This document shows, piece by piece, positions 50,633 to 58,492 of a stretch of DNA of 64,000 bases. The translations under genes and the position numbers were made by a program. The notes below the pieces were generated by a model. The model made no database searches and was not told the DNA's origin. It worked only from the letters and a program-made list of their open reading frames with translations. Origin of the DNA: JAHDVS01 sp964370985 (GTDB lineage Bacteria; Actinomycetota; Thermoleophilia; Gaiellales; Gaiellaceae); the NCBI GenBank assembly GCA_964370985.1, contig CAYJLE010000002.1, positions 62,001 to 126,000 of the forward strand, given 5' to 3'. Within the stretch, counting starts at the first letter, position 1, and each line of letters opens with the position of its first letter.

Positions 50633-52693
50633 ATGCCCGTTCCGTCCGCAGAAGAGAAGCTCGCGCTGCTCCGGGTGGAGCCGCCGACGCCCGACGAGCT
50701 GGCGGCGCTCGAGACGCTGCGGCCGGGCGACTACGAGATCGGCTTCCAGCGCACCAACGACATCGTCGACGAGGCGCTCGAGCTGTTCGAGCGCTCCTGC
50801 CGCTCGAGCATGGGCATCGCGGGCGACGTGATGGTCGCGCTGTTCACGGCGCAGGGCGACCTTGTCAACGGGGTCTCCGGGACGTACCTGCACGCGATCA
50901 TCCAGCCGGTCATCATCAAGTTCATTCTCCGCAACTACGCGGAGAATCCCGGGATTGCCGACGGGGACGTGTTCGTCGCGAACGACGCGCTGTACGGCGG
51001 CATCCACAACCCTGACTTCGTCGCGGTGATGCCGATCTTCTACGGCGAGCGGCTGCTCGGCTGGGCCGGCGCCGCGAACCACACGACCGAGACCGGCGCG
51101 GTCGAGCCCGGCGGTCAGCCCGTCTCGGCGACCTCCCGCTTCATGGAGGGCCTGAACCTGCCGCCGGTCCGCGTCGGCCAGAACTTCCGGATCTCGAAGG
51201 ACTGGCTCGAGGTCTTCAACGCCTTCGGGATCCGGGCCCCGCAGATGGTCACGACGGACATGACCGCCCGCGCGACCGCGGCCGACCGGGCCCGGCGGCG
51301 CGTCGTCGAGCTCGCCGACCGTGAAGGCCCCGACTTCGTCGTCGGGCTGTTTCGCAAGATGCTCGAGGTCGCCGAGGAGGGCGCGCGCAAGCGGATCTCC
51401 TCCTGGCCGGACGGGAAGTTCCGGGCCGTCGCGTTCGCCGACTCGATCGGCCCCGAGGTGGGGCTCGTGCGCTCGGCGAGCCTCGAGCTGACGAAGGACG
51501 GCGACCGGCTCATCCTCGACTTCGAGGGCACCTCGCCGGAGACGCCGAGCTCCTACAACGCGCACGTGACGGCGGCCCTCGGCCACCTCGCCAACTACGT
51601 CTACTCCTACATCTTCTACGACCTGCCGATCTCGAGCGCGACGTTCGCCCCGATCGAGTGCCGCTTCCCCAAGGGAACGCTGCTCAACCCCGACGACCGG
51701 GCGGCCACGTCGAACTCCGTGATGATCTCGACGGGGATCATGAGCGCGGCGCCGGCCGTGTTCTCGAAGATCATGTTCTGCACCCAGGACCGGGAGCGCG
51801 TCTCCGCCTCGGCCGCCAACGCCGGCTGTGGCAACGTGATCGCCGGGCGCAGCCAGTGGGGCCTGCCCATCGCCGACCTGCTCGCCTACGCGCTCAATAC
51901 GGACGGCCAGGGCGGCCGCACGTGGGCGCCCGGGATGAACGCGGCGCACTTCTCCTGGTGCCCGTTCGGGCGGGCGCCGGACGTCGAGCTGATGGAGAAC
52001 GAGTTCCCGGTGCTGATCCCCGTCTCGTCGCACCTGATCGACTCGGGCGGCCACGGGATGCACCGCGGCGGCTGCGGCACCGTCCAGATCTGGGTCGCCC
52101 ACCAGTCGGCACCGGTCTTCCACATGTGCCTCGCCGACAACTCGAAGATCCAGACCGCCCAGGGACTGTTCGGCGGCTACGGACCCTGTGCCATGCCCGG
52201 CCTGAGCGCGCGGCACACGAGGATGATCGACCGGCTGGGCGAGGACGGCTGCGAGCTCGAGCTCGGGTTCGAGTCGCTGCTCGAGGACGTCAGCGAGAAG
52301 GGCCAGCTCGACATCGAGTTCATGGCGCGCACGACGAGGGCGTTCGACGAGGGCGATGTGATCTCGTTCGTGCTCTCCGGCGGCGGCGCCGGCTACGGCG
52401 ACCCGCTCGACGCCGATCCCGAGGAGGTGCTCCGGGGCCTGGCCGAGGGCTCGATCTCGGCCTGGTCGGTCGACGCGATCTACCGGGTCGCCTACGACCC
52501 GGAGTCCGGCAAGGTCGACGAGGAGGAGACGCGGCGGCGGCGAGACGAGGAGCGCAAGGCCCGGCTCGAGCGTGGGCGGCCGTGGGACGAGTTCATCGGC
52601 GGGTGGTCCGCGAAGCGGCCGCCCGAGGAGATCCTCACCTGGTTCGGGAGCTGGCCCGACGGCAAGCAAGTCAATCCGATCATCCGCCACTGA
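50633..52693 (+). CDS. Ketone carboxylase subunit 4, HyuB-like (Apc4 type)
   Basis: A 686-residue hydantoinase B-family subunit, the carboxylating/enolate-handling partner of HyuA-like ATPases. Family segments include GDVFVANDALYGGIHNPDF, NHTTETGAVEPGG, FEGTSPETPSSYNAHVTAALGHL (partly), GSGG-type HGMHRGGCGTVQIW, and VLSGGGAGYGDPLDADPEEV at the end. Together with the three preceding genes it completes a four-subunit core complex. Starts directly at the previous stop. Confidence 0.85.
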   Translation: MPVPSAEEKLALLRVEPPTPDELAALETLRPGDYEIGFQRTNDIVDEALELFERSCRSSMGIAGDVMVALFTAQGDLVNGVSGTYLHAIIQPVIIKFILRNYAENPGIADGDVFVANDALYGGIHNPDFVAVMPIFYGERLLGWAGAANHTTETGAVEPGGQPVSATSRFMEGLNLPPVRVGQNFRISKDWLEVFNAFGIRAPQMVTTDMTARATAADRARRRVVELADREGPDFVVGLFRKMLEVAEEGARKRISSWPDGKFRAVAFADSIGPEVGLVRSASLELTKDGDRLILDFEGTSPETPSSYNAHVTAALGHLANYVYSYIFYDLPISSATFAPIECRFPKGTLLNPDDRAATSNSVMISTGIMSAAPAVFSKIMFCTQDRERVSASAANAGCGNVIAGRSQWGLPIADLLAYALNTDGQGGRTWAPGMNAAHFSWCPFGRAPDVELMENEFPVLIPVSSHLIDSGGHGMHRGGCGTVQIWVAHQSAPVFHMCLADNSKIQTAQGLFGGYGPCAMPGLSARHTRMIDRLGEDGCELELGFESLLEDVSEKGQLDIEFMARTTRAFDEGDVISFVLSGGGAGYGDPLDADPEEVLRGLAEGSISAWSVDAIYRVAYDPESGKVDEEETRRRRDEERKARLERGRPWDEFIGGWSAKRPPEEILTWFGSWPDGKQVNPIIRH

Positions 52694-52703
52694 GGCCGAC
52701 GCG

Positions 52704-53237
52704 ATGACAACCCCGACGGCGCGACCCGAGCGGACGAGCCGGCGCTCCGGCCCGGGCTCCTTCCGCGCGCGCCTGCCCCGCCGCGCCGCCGCGCCGGAGA
52801 GCGTGCCCGAGGGCCTCCTCGTCGTCGAAGGTGTCGTGAAGTCCTTCGGCGGGGTGACCGCGGTGAACGACGTCTCGCTGCGGGTTGACGGCGGTGAGGT
52901 GCTCGGCGTGATCGGCCCGAACGGGGCCGGCAAGAGCACGCTGCTCAAGCTCGTCTCCGGGGAGCTGTCGCCGGACCGCGGCCGCATCTGGCTCGACGGG
53001 CAGCGGATCGACGGGCTCCCGAACAACCGGGTCGCCCGGCTCGGGATCGGCCTCGCCTACCAGATCCCGCAGCCGTTCCACAAGCTGACGGTGCGCCAGA
53101 ACATCGAGGTCGCCGCGCTCGCGCGCGGAAGCGGGCGCTCCGGCCGGGTGGACGAGGTGCTCGACCTGTCGGGCCTCGCCGACCGGGCCGACCGCCCGGC
53201 CGGCTCGCTGGCGCTGCTCGACCTGAAGCGGCTCTAG
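52704..53237 (+). CDS. LivG-like ATPase, N-terminal part truncated by an amber codon
   Basis: The first 177 residues of a branched-chain-type ABC importer ATPase, after an arginine-rich N-terminal extension of about 35 residues. Walker A is GPNGAGKSTLL, and the LivG segment AYQIPQPFHKLTVRQNIEVAAL is present. The frame hits TAG at 53235-53237 in the signature-helix region (LLDLKRL-stop-LGRTLAL). Homologues have a glutamate there (RLELGR or RLEIAR), so GAG to TAG is the simplest explanation. Beyond the stop the same frame continues with Walker B and a complete LivF. As written this part lacks Walker B and cannot be functional alone. Confidence 0.75.
   Translation: MTTPTARPERTSRRSGPGSFRARLPRRAAAPESVPEGLLVVEGVVKSFGGVTAVNDVSLRVDGGEVLGVIGPNGAGKSTLLKLVSGELSPDRGRIWLDGQRIDGLPNNRVARLGIGLAYQIPQPFHKLTVRQNIEVAALARGSGRSGRVDEVLDLSGLADRADRPAGSLALLDLKRL
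53235..53237 (+). other. In-frame amber codon inside the LivG-LivF fusion gene
   Basis: A single TAG at codon 178 of an otherwise open 525-codon frame (52704-54278). Upstream and downstream residues align as one continuous ATPase domain, so one base change (expected GAG) splits the gene. Confidence 0.85.
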
Positions 53238-53300
53238 CTCGGGCGCACGCTCGCGCTCGAGCCGAGGCTCCTGCTGCTCGACGAGGTCGGCGCGGGGCTC

Positions 53301-54278
53301 GTGCGCGCCGAGCTCGAGCTGATGATCGAGCTCGTCCGCAGGACCCACGAGGCCGGCGTGACGGTCGTCGTCGTCGAGCACGTCGAGCAGGTGATCCGGG
53401 AGCTCGCGTCGCGGGTGGTCGTGATGGACTGGGGCCGCGTCATCACCGAGGGAGCCCCCGAGGCCGTCGCGGCCGACCAGCGCGTGCGCGAGCTCTACCT
53501 CGGTCGCCGGCCCGAGGAGGCCACCTCGACAGCGAAGGCGACCGCGGCTCCGGCTGCCGGGCGCGCACCCCTGCTCGAGCTCCACGGGGTCGACGCCGGC
53601 TACGGCGGCGCGCTCGCGCTCAGGGGCATCGACCTCGAGCTCGGCGAGGGCGAGGTCGTCGCGGTTCTCGGCGCCAACGGCGCCGGCAAGACCACGCTCG
53701 CGAACGTCGTCTCGGGCGCTCGCCCGGCGCGCTCGGGCCGTCTCGTCTTCGGCGGCACCGAGATCACGCGCCTGCGCGTGCACGAGCGGGTCGAGCTCGG
53801 CATCGCCCTCTGTCACGAGGGTCGGCGGCTGTTCCCCGAGCTGAGCGTCGGCGAGAACCTGAGCGTCGGCGCCTACTCCCGGCGAGCACGTCAGGCGACC
53901 GCCTCGTCGCGCGAGCGCGTGCTCGAGATCTTCCCGCTGCTCGGCGAGATCCTCGGGCAGCGCGCCGGGACGCTCTCCGGCGGCCAGCAGCAGATGCTCG
54001 CGATCGGGCGGGCGCTGATGGCCGCACCGAGGCTCCTGATCCTCGACGAGGCCTCGATCGGCCTCGCCCCGGTCGTCGTCGAGCAGCTCTTCCAGGCCGT
54101 CGCTGCGATCAACGAGGCGGGGATCTCCGTGCTCGTGATCGAGCAGCACGTCCACCGCAGCCTCGCGATCGCAGATCGCGTCCACGTCCTGGATCACGGA
54201 TCGATTTCCTTCTCCGGGACACCCGCGCTCCTGCAACAGGATGCGACTCTGTGGGAGGTGTATTTTGGCGTGAAATAG
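53301..54278 (+). CDS. livF: Remainder of LivG fused to a complete LivF ATPase
   Basis: In the same frame as the truncated LivG. Coding similarity resumes right after the amber codon (LGRTLALEPRLLLLDEVGAGL, Walker B of LivG, and VVVVEHVEQVIRELASRVVVMD). GTG 53301 is the first plausible restart. From about 53570 a full second ATPase follows: GANGAGKTTL, LSGGQQQMLAIGRAL, LLILDEASIGLAP, and the LivF-type YFGVK-like end. LivG and LivF are usually separate genes, so this is a native fusion. LivF would be functional; LivG would need readthrough or the stop is an error. Confidence 0.78.
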   Translation: MRAELELMIELVRRTHEAGVTVVVVEHVEQVIRELASRVVVMDWGRVITEGAPEAVAADQRVRELYLGRRPEEATSTAKATAAPAAGRAPLLELHGVDAGYGGALALRGIDLELGEGEVVAVLGANGAGKTTLANVVSGARPARSGRLVFGGTEITRLRVHERVELGIALCHEGRRLFPELSVGENLSVGAYSRRARQATASSRERVLEIFPLLGEILGQRAGTLSGGQQQMLAIGRALMAAPRLLILDEASIGLAPVVVEQLFQAVAAINEAGISVLVIEQHVHRSLAIADRVHVLDHGSISFSGTPALLQQDATLWEVYFGVK

Positions 54279-54361
54279 GGCCCGGGTTTATCGCGCCTGA
54301 GGTTAGCAGGGGACATGCCTCGACGCTTCGTATTTCTCAACGGAGTAGAGGAGGAGAAATC

Positions 54362-55675
54362 ATGGCATTGAGACGAAGACTGGCACTTGTGCTCGTGCTC
54401 TTGCTCGTATCCGCGCTCGCGGTCGCCGCCGCCGGCTGCGGCGGGGACTCCGGCGAGGAGGCGACACCCACGACCGAGGCTCCGGCCACGGAGGCTCCCG
54501 AGACGGAGGCCCCGGCGACGACCGAGGCGCCCGCGACGACCGAAGCGCCAGCCACCGGCGAGCCGATCGTGATCGGTAGCACCCTGCCCCTGAGCGGCCC
54601 GCTGGCGACGCTGGGCGGCCTCGTCCAGGAGGGGATCGCGACCGCGATCGCCGACGTGAACGCCGCGGGCGGCATCGACATCGGCGGCACGACGCACGAG
54701 CTCGTGCACGAGGTGCTCGACAACCAGAGCGACCCGAACCTGGCCACGCAGCAGGCGCGGGCGCTCGTCGAGGAGAAGGGCGCGGTCGCGCTGCTCGGCT
54801 CGTTCACGCCGCCGCTCTCGATCCCGATCTCGAACGTCGCCGACCAGCTCCAGGTACCGGCGATCTTCACGAACACCCCCGTCCAGGCCTGGCTGGCCGC
54901 CAACCCCGATGGCTGGAAGTTTGCCTGGGACATGTTCGTGGACGAGAACCAGCAGACCCAGCTCGTGTACGAGGCCGCCGATCGGGCGGAGACGAACAAG
55001 AAGGTGGCGCTGTTCACGGATACCGAGGACGACGGCATCGTGATGGGCGCCCTCTGGGAGCAGTTCGCGCCCGAGTGGGGGTACGAGGTCGTCTACCGGG
55101 CCAACTTCCCGGTCGGGACGACCGACTACAAGTCGTTCATCGAGGAGGCCAAGGCCGCCGAGGCCGAGATCGTGGTGGCGCAGATGATCCCGCCAGACGG
55201 TCTCGCGCTCTGGAACCAGATGAAGGCGCTCGGCTTCGCCCCCAAGGTCGCCCAGTGCGAGAAGTGCGCCCACTTCGCCGGCTGGCCGATCGAGCTGGGC
55301 GAGCTCGGCGAGGGCACGCTCATGTTCGGCTGGTGGGATCCCGCCGAGGCGAACCCCGGCACCGACCACATGATGGAGGTGTTCGGCGCCAAGTACGGCG
55401 AGACGACCGAGCTCGAGACCACGGTCACGAACTACGCGGTCGCGACGGTGCTCTTCGACGCGATCGCGCGGGCGGGCTCCGCCGACCCGGTCGCGATCAA
55501 CGAGGCGCTCGCGGCCACCGACTTCGCGTCCGTGGTCGGTCAGGTCGCGTTCGAGTCGAACGCCTTCGTGATTCCCGCGTTCGAGCGCCAGTGGCAGGGC
55601 TCGGCGCAGGTCCGGGTGACGCCCGCGGACCATCCGGCCGTGGCGCCGTTCGTGGCGCCGCTCCCGGGTTTCTAG
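54362..55675 (+). CDS. Branched-chain-type ABC transporter substrate-binding lipoprotein
   Basis: A 437-residue LivJ/LivK-like (HAAT family) periplasmic-binding-type protein. Lipoprotein signal with hydrophobic helix 6-24 and lipobox cysteine C26 (AAAGCGGDSG), then a threonine/glutamate/alanine/proline linker of TEAPAT repeats (about 35-63), then the binding domain (IVIGSTLPLSGPLATLGGLVQEG). It would present the substrate, probably the ketone or an aromatic acid, to the LivHM channel. Strong GAGGAGG site before ATG. The 83-bp upstream gap contains no clear promoter. Confidence 0.92.
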   Translation: MALRRRLALVLVLLLVSALAVAAAGCGGDSGEEATPTTEAPATEAPETEAPATTEAPATTEAPATGEPIVIGSTLPLSGPLATLGGLVQEGIATAIADVNAAGGIDIGGTTHELVHEVLDNQSDPNLATQQARALVEEKGAVALLGSFTPPLSIPISNVADQLQVPAIFTNTPVQAWLAANPDGWKFAWDMFVDENQQTQLVYEAADRAETNKKVALFTDTEDDGIVMGALWEQFAPEWGYEVVYRANFPVGTTDYKSFIEEAKAAEAEIVVAQMIPPDGLALWNQMKALGFAPKVAQCEKCAHFAGWPIELGELGEGTLMFGWWDPAEANPGTDHMMEVFGAKYGETTELETTVTNYAVATVLFDAIARAGSADPVAINEALAATDFASVVGQVAFESNAFVIPAFERQWQGSAQVRVTPADHPAVAPFVAPLPGF

Positions 55676-55719
55676 GGCGGGCGCGGTAGAGGTCGGGTGG
55701 TGACGAGGGAAGCGAGGTC

Positions 55720-56586
55720 GTGATCTCCGTCTCGACGTTCGTGAACGGGATCCTCCTGGGCGGGCTGTACGCCGTCATCGCGCTGGGGCTGTCTCTGATC
55801 TTCGGCGTGATGCGGCTCGTCAACCTCGCTCACGGGGCCTTCGTGATCGGCGGGGGCTACCTCTCCTACCTCGTCACCACCCACCTCGGTCTCGATCCGC
55901 TCGTCTCGCTCGTCCTGGTTGCCCCGGCGCTCTTCGTCGCCGGGTACGTGGCGCAGCGGGCGGTCTTCACGCGCCTCGTCCTGCGCGGCACGGAGCCTGC
56001 GATGGTCGCCACGTTCGGCCTGATGCTGCTCGGGCACGGTGCCTACACGGTCGCGTTCTCGAGCAACCCGAAGACGCTCTCGACCGGCTACTCGAACACG
56101 GGCTTCGACGTCCTCGGCGTCCGGCTTCGGCTCGTCGACGTGGTCGGGCTCGCGTTCGGGATCGTGCTCACCCTGGCCGTCTGGGCCTGGCTGCAGAAGA
56201 CGCGCTCAGGGGTCGCCGTTCGCGCGGCGGCGATCGACCCGGGCGCGGCGGAGACGGTCGGCATCGACGTCGCGAGGATGTACGCGCTCGCGGCCGGCGT
56301 CGCCGGGGCGCTCGCGGCTGTCGCCGGTGTGATCGTCGGGATCGGCTACTCGTTCACCCCGACCGGCGGGATCGCCTACCTGACGATCGGGTTCACGGTC
56401 GTCGTGCTCGGCGGGATCGGCTCGGTCGTCGGGACGTTCTTCGCCGCGCTCGTGATCGGGTTGGCGCAGAGCATCGGCGGGGCCATCTTCGGCCCGGTCT
56501 ACCAGCTTCTCTGCGTCTACGCGCTGTTCGTGATCCTGCTCGCGGTGCGCCCGCAGGGCCTCTTCACGAGGCGGGCGCACGCGTGA
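55720..56586 (+). CDS. livH: Branched-chain-type ABC permease LivH
   Basis: A 288-residue inner-membrane permease with about eight helices. GILLGGLYAVIALGLSLIFGVMRLVNLAHG and the cytoplasmic coupling loop SGVAVRAAAIDPGAAETVGIDVARMYALAAGVAGALA are diagnostic of LivH. Pairs with LivM, which its stop overlaps. Substrate is likely the operon's aromatic or ketone compound, since livH-type importers often serve aromatic catabolism. Confidence 0.93.
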   Translation: MISVSTFVNGILLGGLYAVIALGLSLIFGVMRLVNLAHGAFVIGGGYLSYLVTTHLGLDPLVSLVLVAPALFVAGYVAQRAVFTRLVLRGTEPAMVATFGLMLLGHGAYTVAFSSNPKTLSTGYSNTGFDVLGVRLRLVDVVGLAFGIVLTLAVWAWLQKTRSGVAVRAAAIDPGAAETVGIDVARMYALAAGVAGALAAVAGVIVGIGYSFTPTGGIAYLTIGFTVVVLGGIGSVVGTFFAALVIGLAQSIGGAIFGPVYQLLCVYALFVILLAVRPQGLFTRRAHA

Positions 56587-57560
56587 AGGCAGGGCCGGGG
56601 CGGAAGCCCCTTCGGGGGAGGACGGCCGCGGTCGCGCTCGGCGCGGCCGGCGCGATCGCGGCGTTGAGCATCGTTCCGAGCGCGGGCTCCGCGTCCGCCC
56701 GAACGACCCTGACGACGCTCCTTCTCTACGCTGCCCTCGCGCAGGCCTGGAACCTGGTGGGCGGCTACGCGGGCCAGCTCTCGCTGGGCCACTCGGTCTT
56801 CGTCGGGGCGGGCGGGTACACGACGGCGATGCTCCTGATCGAGACCGAGGCTCCCATGGCCGTAGCGCTGATCCTGTCCGCCGCCGTCGGCGCGGTGCTC
56901 GCGCTCGCCATCTCGGTCGTGCTGGTGCGCCTGCGAGAGGCGTACGTCGCGATCGGGACTCTCGCGGTCGCGCTCGCGTTCCTCGCCTGGATGGTGACCT
57001 GGGAGTACACCGGCGGCAGCCGGGGCCTGAACATCCCGCTGGGCGAGCTGCCCGCGCTCGACACGATCTACTACGCGGCGCTCGCATGCGTGGTCGTGGG
57101 GTCGCTGATCGCCTGGTGGCTCGAGCACAGCGCGTTCGGGCTCCGCGTGATGGCGGTGCGAGACAACGAGGCGGGCGCGCGCGCCGTCGGCGTCGACGGC
57201 ACCGCCGTCAAGGCGACCGTGATGGTGGTCAGCGGCGCGCTGACCGCCGTGGTCGGCGCGGTCGTCGCGTTCAACCAGATCGCCCTCGTCCCCGAGAACT
57301 TCTTCGGGCTCCAGTGGGTGATCAACATGATCATCATGACGATCATCGGCGGGATGGGCACCGTGGCCGGCCCGCTGATCGGCGCCGGGGTCGTCTACTA
57401 CGGGATCCAGAAGCAGCTCGAGAGCCAGCCGGAGATCGCCGTCACCCTCACGGGCGCGCTCGTGATCGTCGTCATCGCTCTCGCGCCCGCGGGGATCTGG
57501 GGCGCCCTGAAGCGGGCCACCGGGCTGGCAGCCGGCGCGTTGCGCGCGCGACGGGCGTGA
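56583..57560 (+). CDS. livM: Branched-chain-type ABC permease LivM
   Basis: A 325-residue permease with about nine helices. YAALAQAWNLVGGYAGQLSLGHSVFVGAGGYTTAML and the coupling segment SAFGLRVMAVRDNEAGARAVGVDGTAVKATVMVVSGALTA are LivM hallmarks. GTG start overlaps livH; its stop overlaps the next GTG, so translation is coupled through the whole transporter. Confidence 0.93.
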   Translation: MKAGPGRKPLRGRTAAVALGAAGAIAALSIVPSAGSASARTTLTTLLLYAALAQAWNLVGGYAGQLSLGHSVFVGAGGYTTAMLLIETEAPMAVALILSAAVGAVLALAISVVLVRLREAYVAIGTLAVALAFLAWMVTWEYTGGSRGLNIPLGELPALDTIYYAALACVVVGSLIAWWLEHSAFGLRVMAVRDNEAGARAVGVDGTAVKATVMVVSGALTAVVGAVVAFNQIALVPENFFGLQWVINMIIMTIIGGMGTVAGPLIGAGVVYYGIQKQLESQPEIAVTLTGALVIVVIALAPAGIWGALKRATGLAAGALRARRA

Positions 57561-58480
57561 CGGCTGTGACGCCCGGCTCCGGGGGCACCCCGGCCGGGGT
57601 GCTGGAAGCGGTCCTGCGCGGGCGGCCCGCGCGCCCGCTCGTGGTCCCGCTCGCGTCCGCGGTCGCGGGCGAGCTCCAGGACCTCGATCCCCGCGCGGTG
57701 CTCGCCGACCCCGGCAAGCTCTCGACGCTCGTCAGGGAGGTCGCCCGCTCGCTCCGGACCGACGCCGCGGTAGCCGAGTTCTCGACCCGGTGGGATGCAG
57801 AGGCCTTCGGGATGTCGCTCGATTGGGCGGGCGGCTTCCCGCCGGTGCCCCGGGGGCGCATCACTGCGTCGGGGAGCGTCGACGTGTCCGCCTCGCCTCG
57901 CGCGGCGGTCGTGCTCGAGACGATCCGCAGGCTCAGGATGCTGCTCGACGGCGTTCCCTGCGCGGCGGGCATCACCGGCCCGGCGGCGCTGTCGCGGCTC
58001 GCCGGCGGCGACCCCGTCCCGGCGGCGCTCGCACCGCTTTCGCTCGCGGCCGTGCGCGCGCTCTGCGAGGCGGGTGCGCAGATCGTCTTCGTGGTGGAGG
58101 CGCCCGAGCCGCCCGACGACCCGGCCGCGTTCGTCGCCGCGCTCGCGCCCCTCTGGGGAAGCGCCGCCTTCTACCGCGCTCTCGGGGTCCTGCACCTCGC
58201 GGGTGCGGCCGACGGCTGGCAGGCGGTGATCGAGCGTGGTGGCCCGTACGTCCCGTGCTTCGACCCCGACGCCTCGCCGGGTCTTGCCGCGCTCGTCGCC
58301 GGCCGTGAGCGCGGCCTGTTCGGGCTCGCCCTGCCGCCCGGCACCGTGTCCGCACGTGCGAGCGAGCTGGCGGCGAGCGAGCGTTGCGCGCTCGTCACGC
58401 ATACCGGGGAGCTCGCCGGTGCGGTCCCCTCACGCGAGCTCGTGGCCTGCGCGGACGACCTCGCGCGCGCGCTCGGATAG
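57557..58480 (+). CDS. UroD/MetE-superfamily-like protein of unknown role
   Basis: A 307-residue probable TIM barrel. GVPCAAGITGPAALSRLAGG and LAAVRALCEAGAQIVFVVEAPEPP resemble the uroporphyrinogen decarboxylase/methyltransferase fold, but no catalytic set is recognised. It is locked into the operon: GTG overlaps the livM stop (GTGA) and the CoA-ligase ATG follows 12 nt after. Acetophenone carboxylase has a fifth accessory subunit of roughly this size. Whether this protein corresponds to it is open, and I did not recognise it as such. Confidence 0.6.
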   Translation: MTAVTPGSGGTPAGVLEAVLRGRPARPLVVPLASAVAGELQDLDPRAVLADPGKLSTLVREVARSLRTDAAVAEFSTRWDAEAFGMSLDWAGGFPPVPRGRITASGSVDVSASPRAAVVLETIRRLRMLLDGVPCAAGITGPAALSRLAGGDPVPAALAPLSLAAVRALCEAGAQIVFVVEAPEPPDDPAAFVAALAPLWGSAAFYRALGVLHLAGAADGWQAVIERGGPYVPCFDPDASPGLAALVAGRERGLFGLALPPGTVSARASELAASERCALVTHTGELAGAVPSRELVACADDLARALG

Positions 58481-58492
58481 GCTCGGTCGCCG

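Noticed and set aside
46083..52693. Plain acetone carboxylase or hydantoinase/5-oxoprolinase
   Set aside because: Two separate HyuA-like subunits plus a gamma-like zinc subunit do not fit acetone carboxylase (one HyuA-like subunit) or hydantoinases (no gamma subunit).
50282..53026. A 914-codon reverse-strand frame over the HyuB-like gene
   Set aside because: Low-complexity shadow of the carboxylase and transporter genes; no motif recognised.
53235..53237. Amber codon read as pyrrolysine or a genome-wide recoded codon
   Set aside because: TAG terminates other intact genes in the window, and no methylamine methyltransferase or suppressor tRNA context is seen.
54455..54555. Short tandem DNA repeat suggestive of a CRISPR-like array
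   Set aside because: It encodes the in-frame TEAPAT linker of the substrate-binding lipoprotein; units are short, imperfect and lack spacers.
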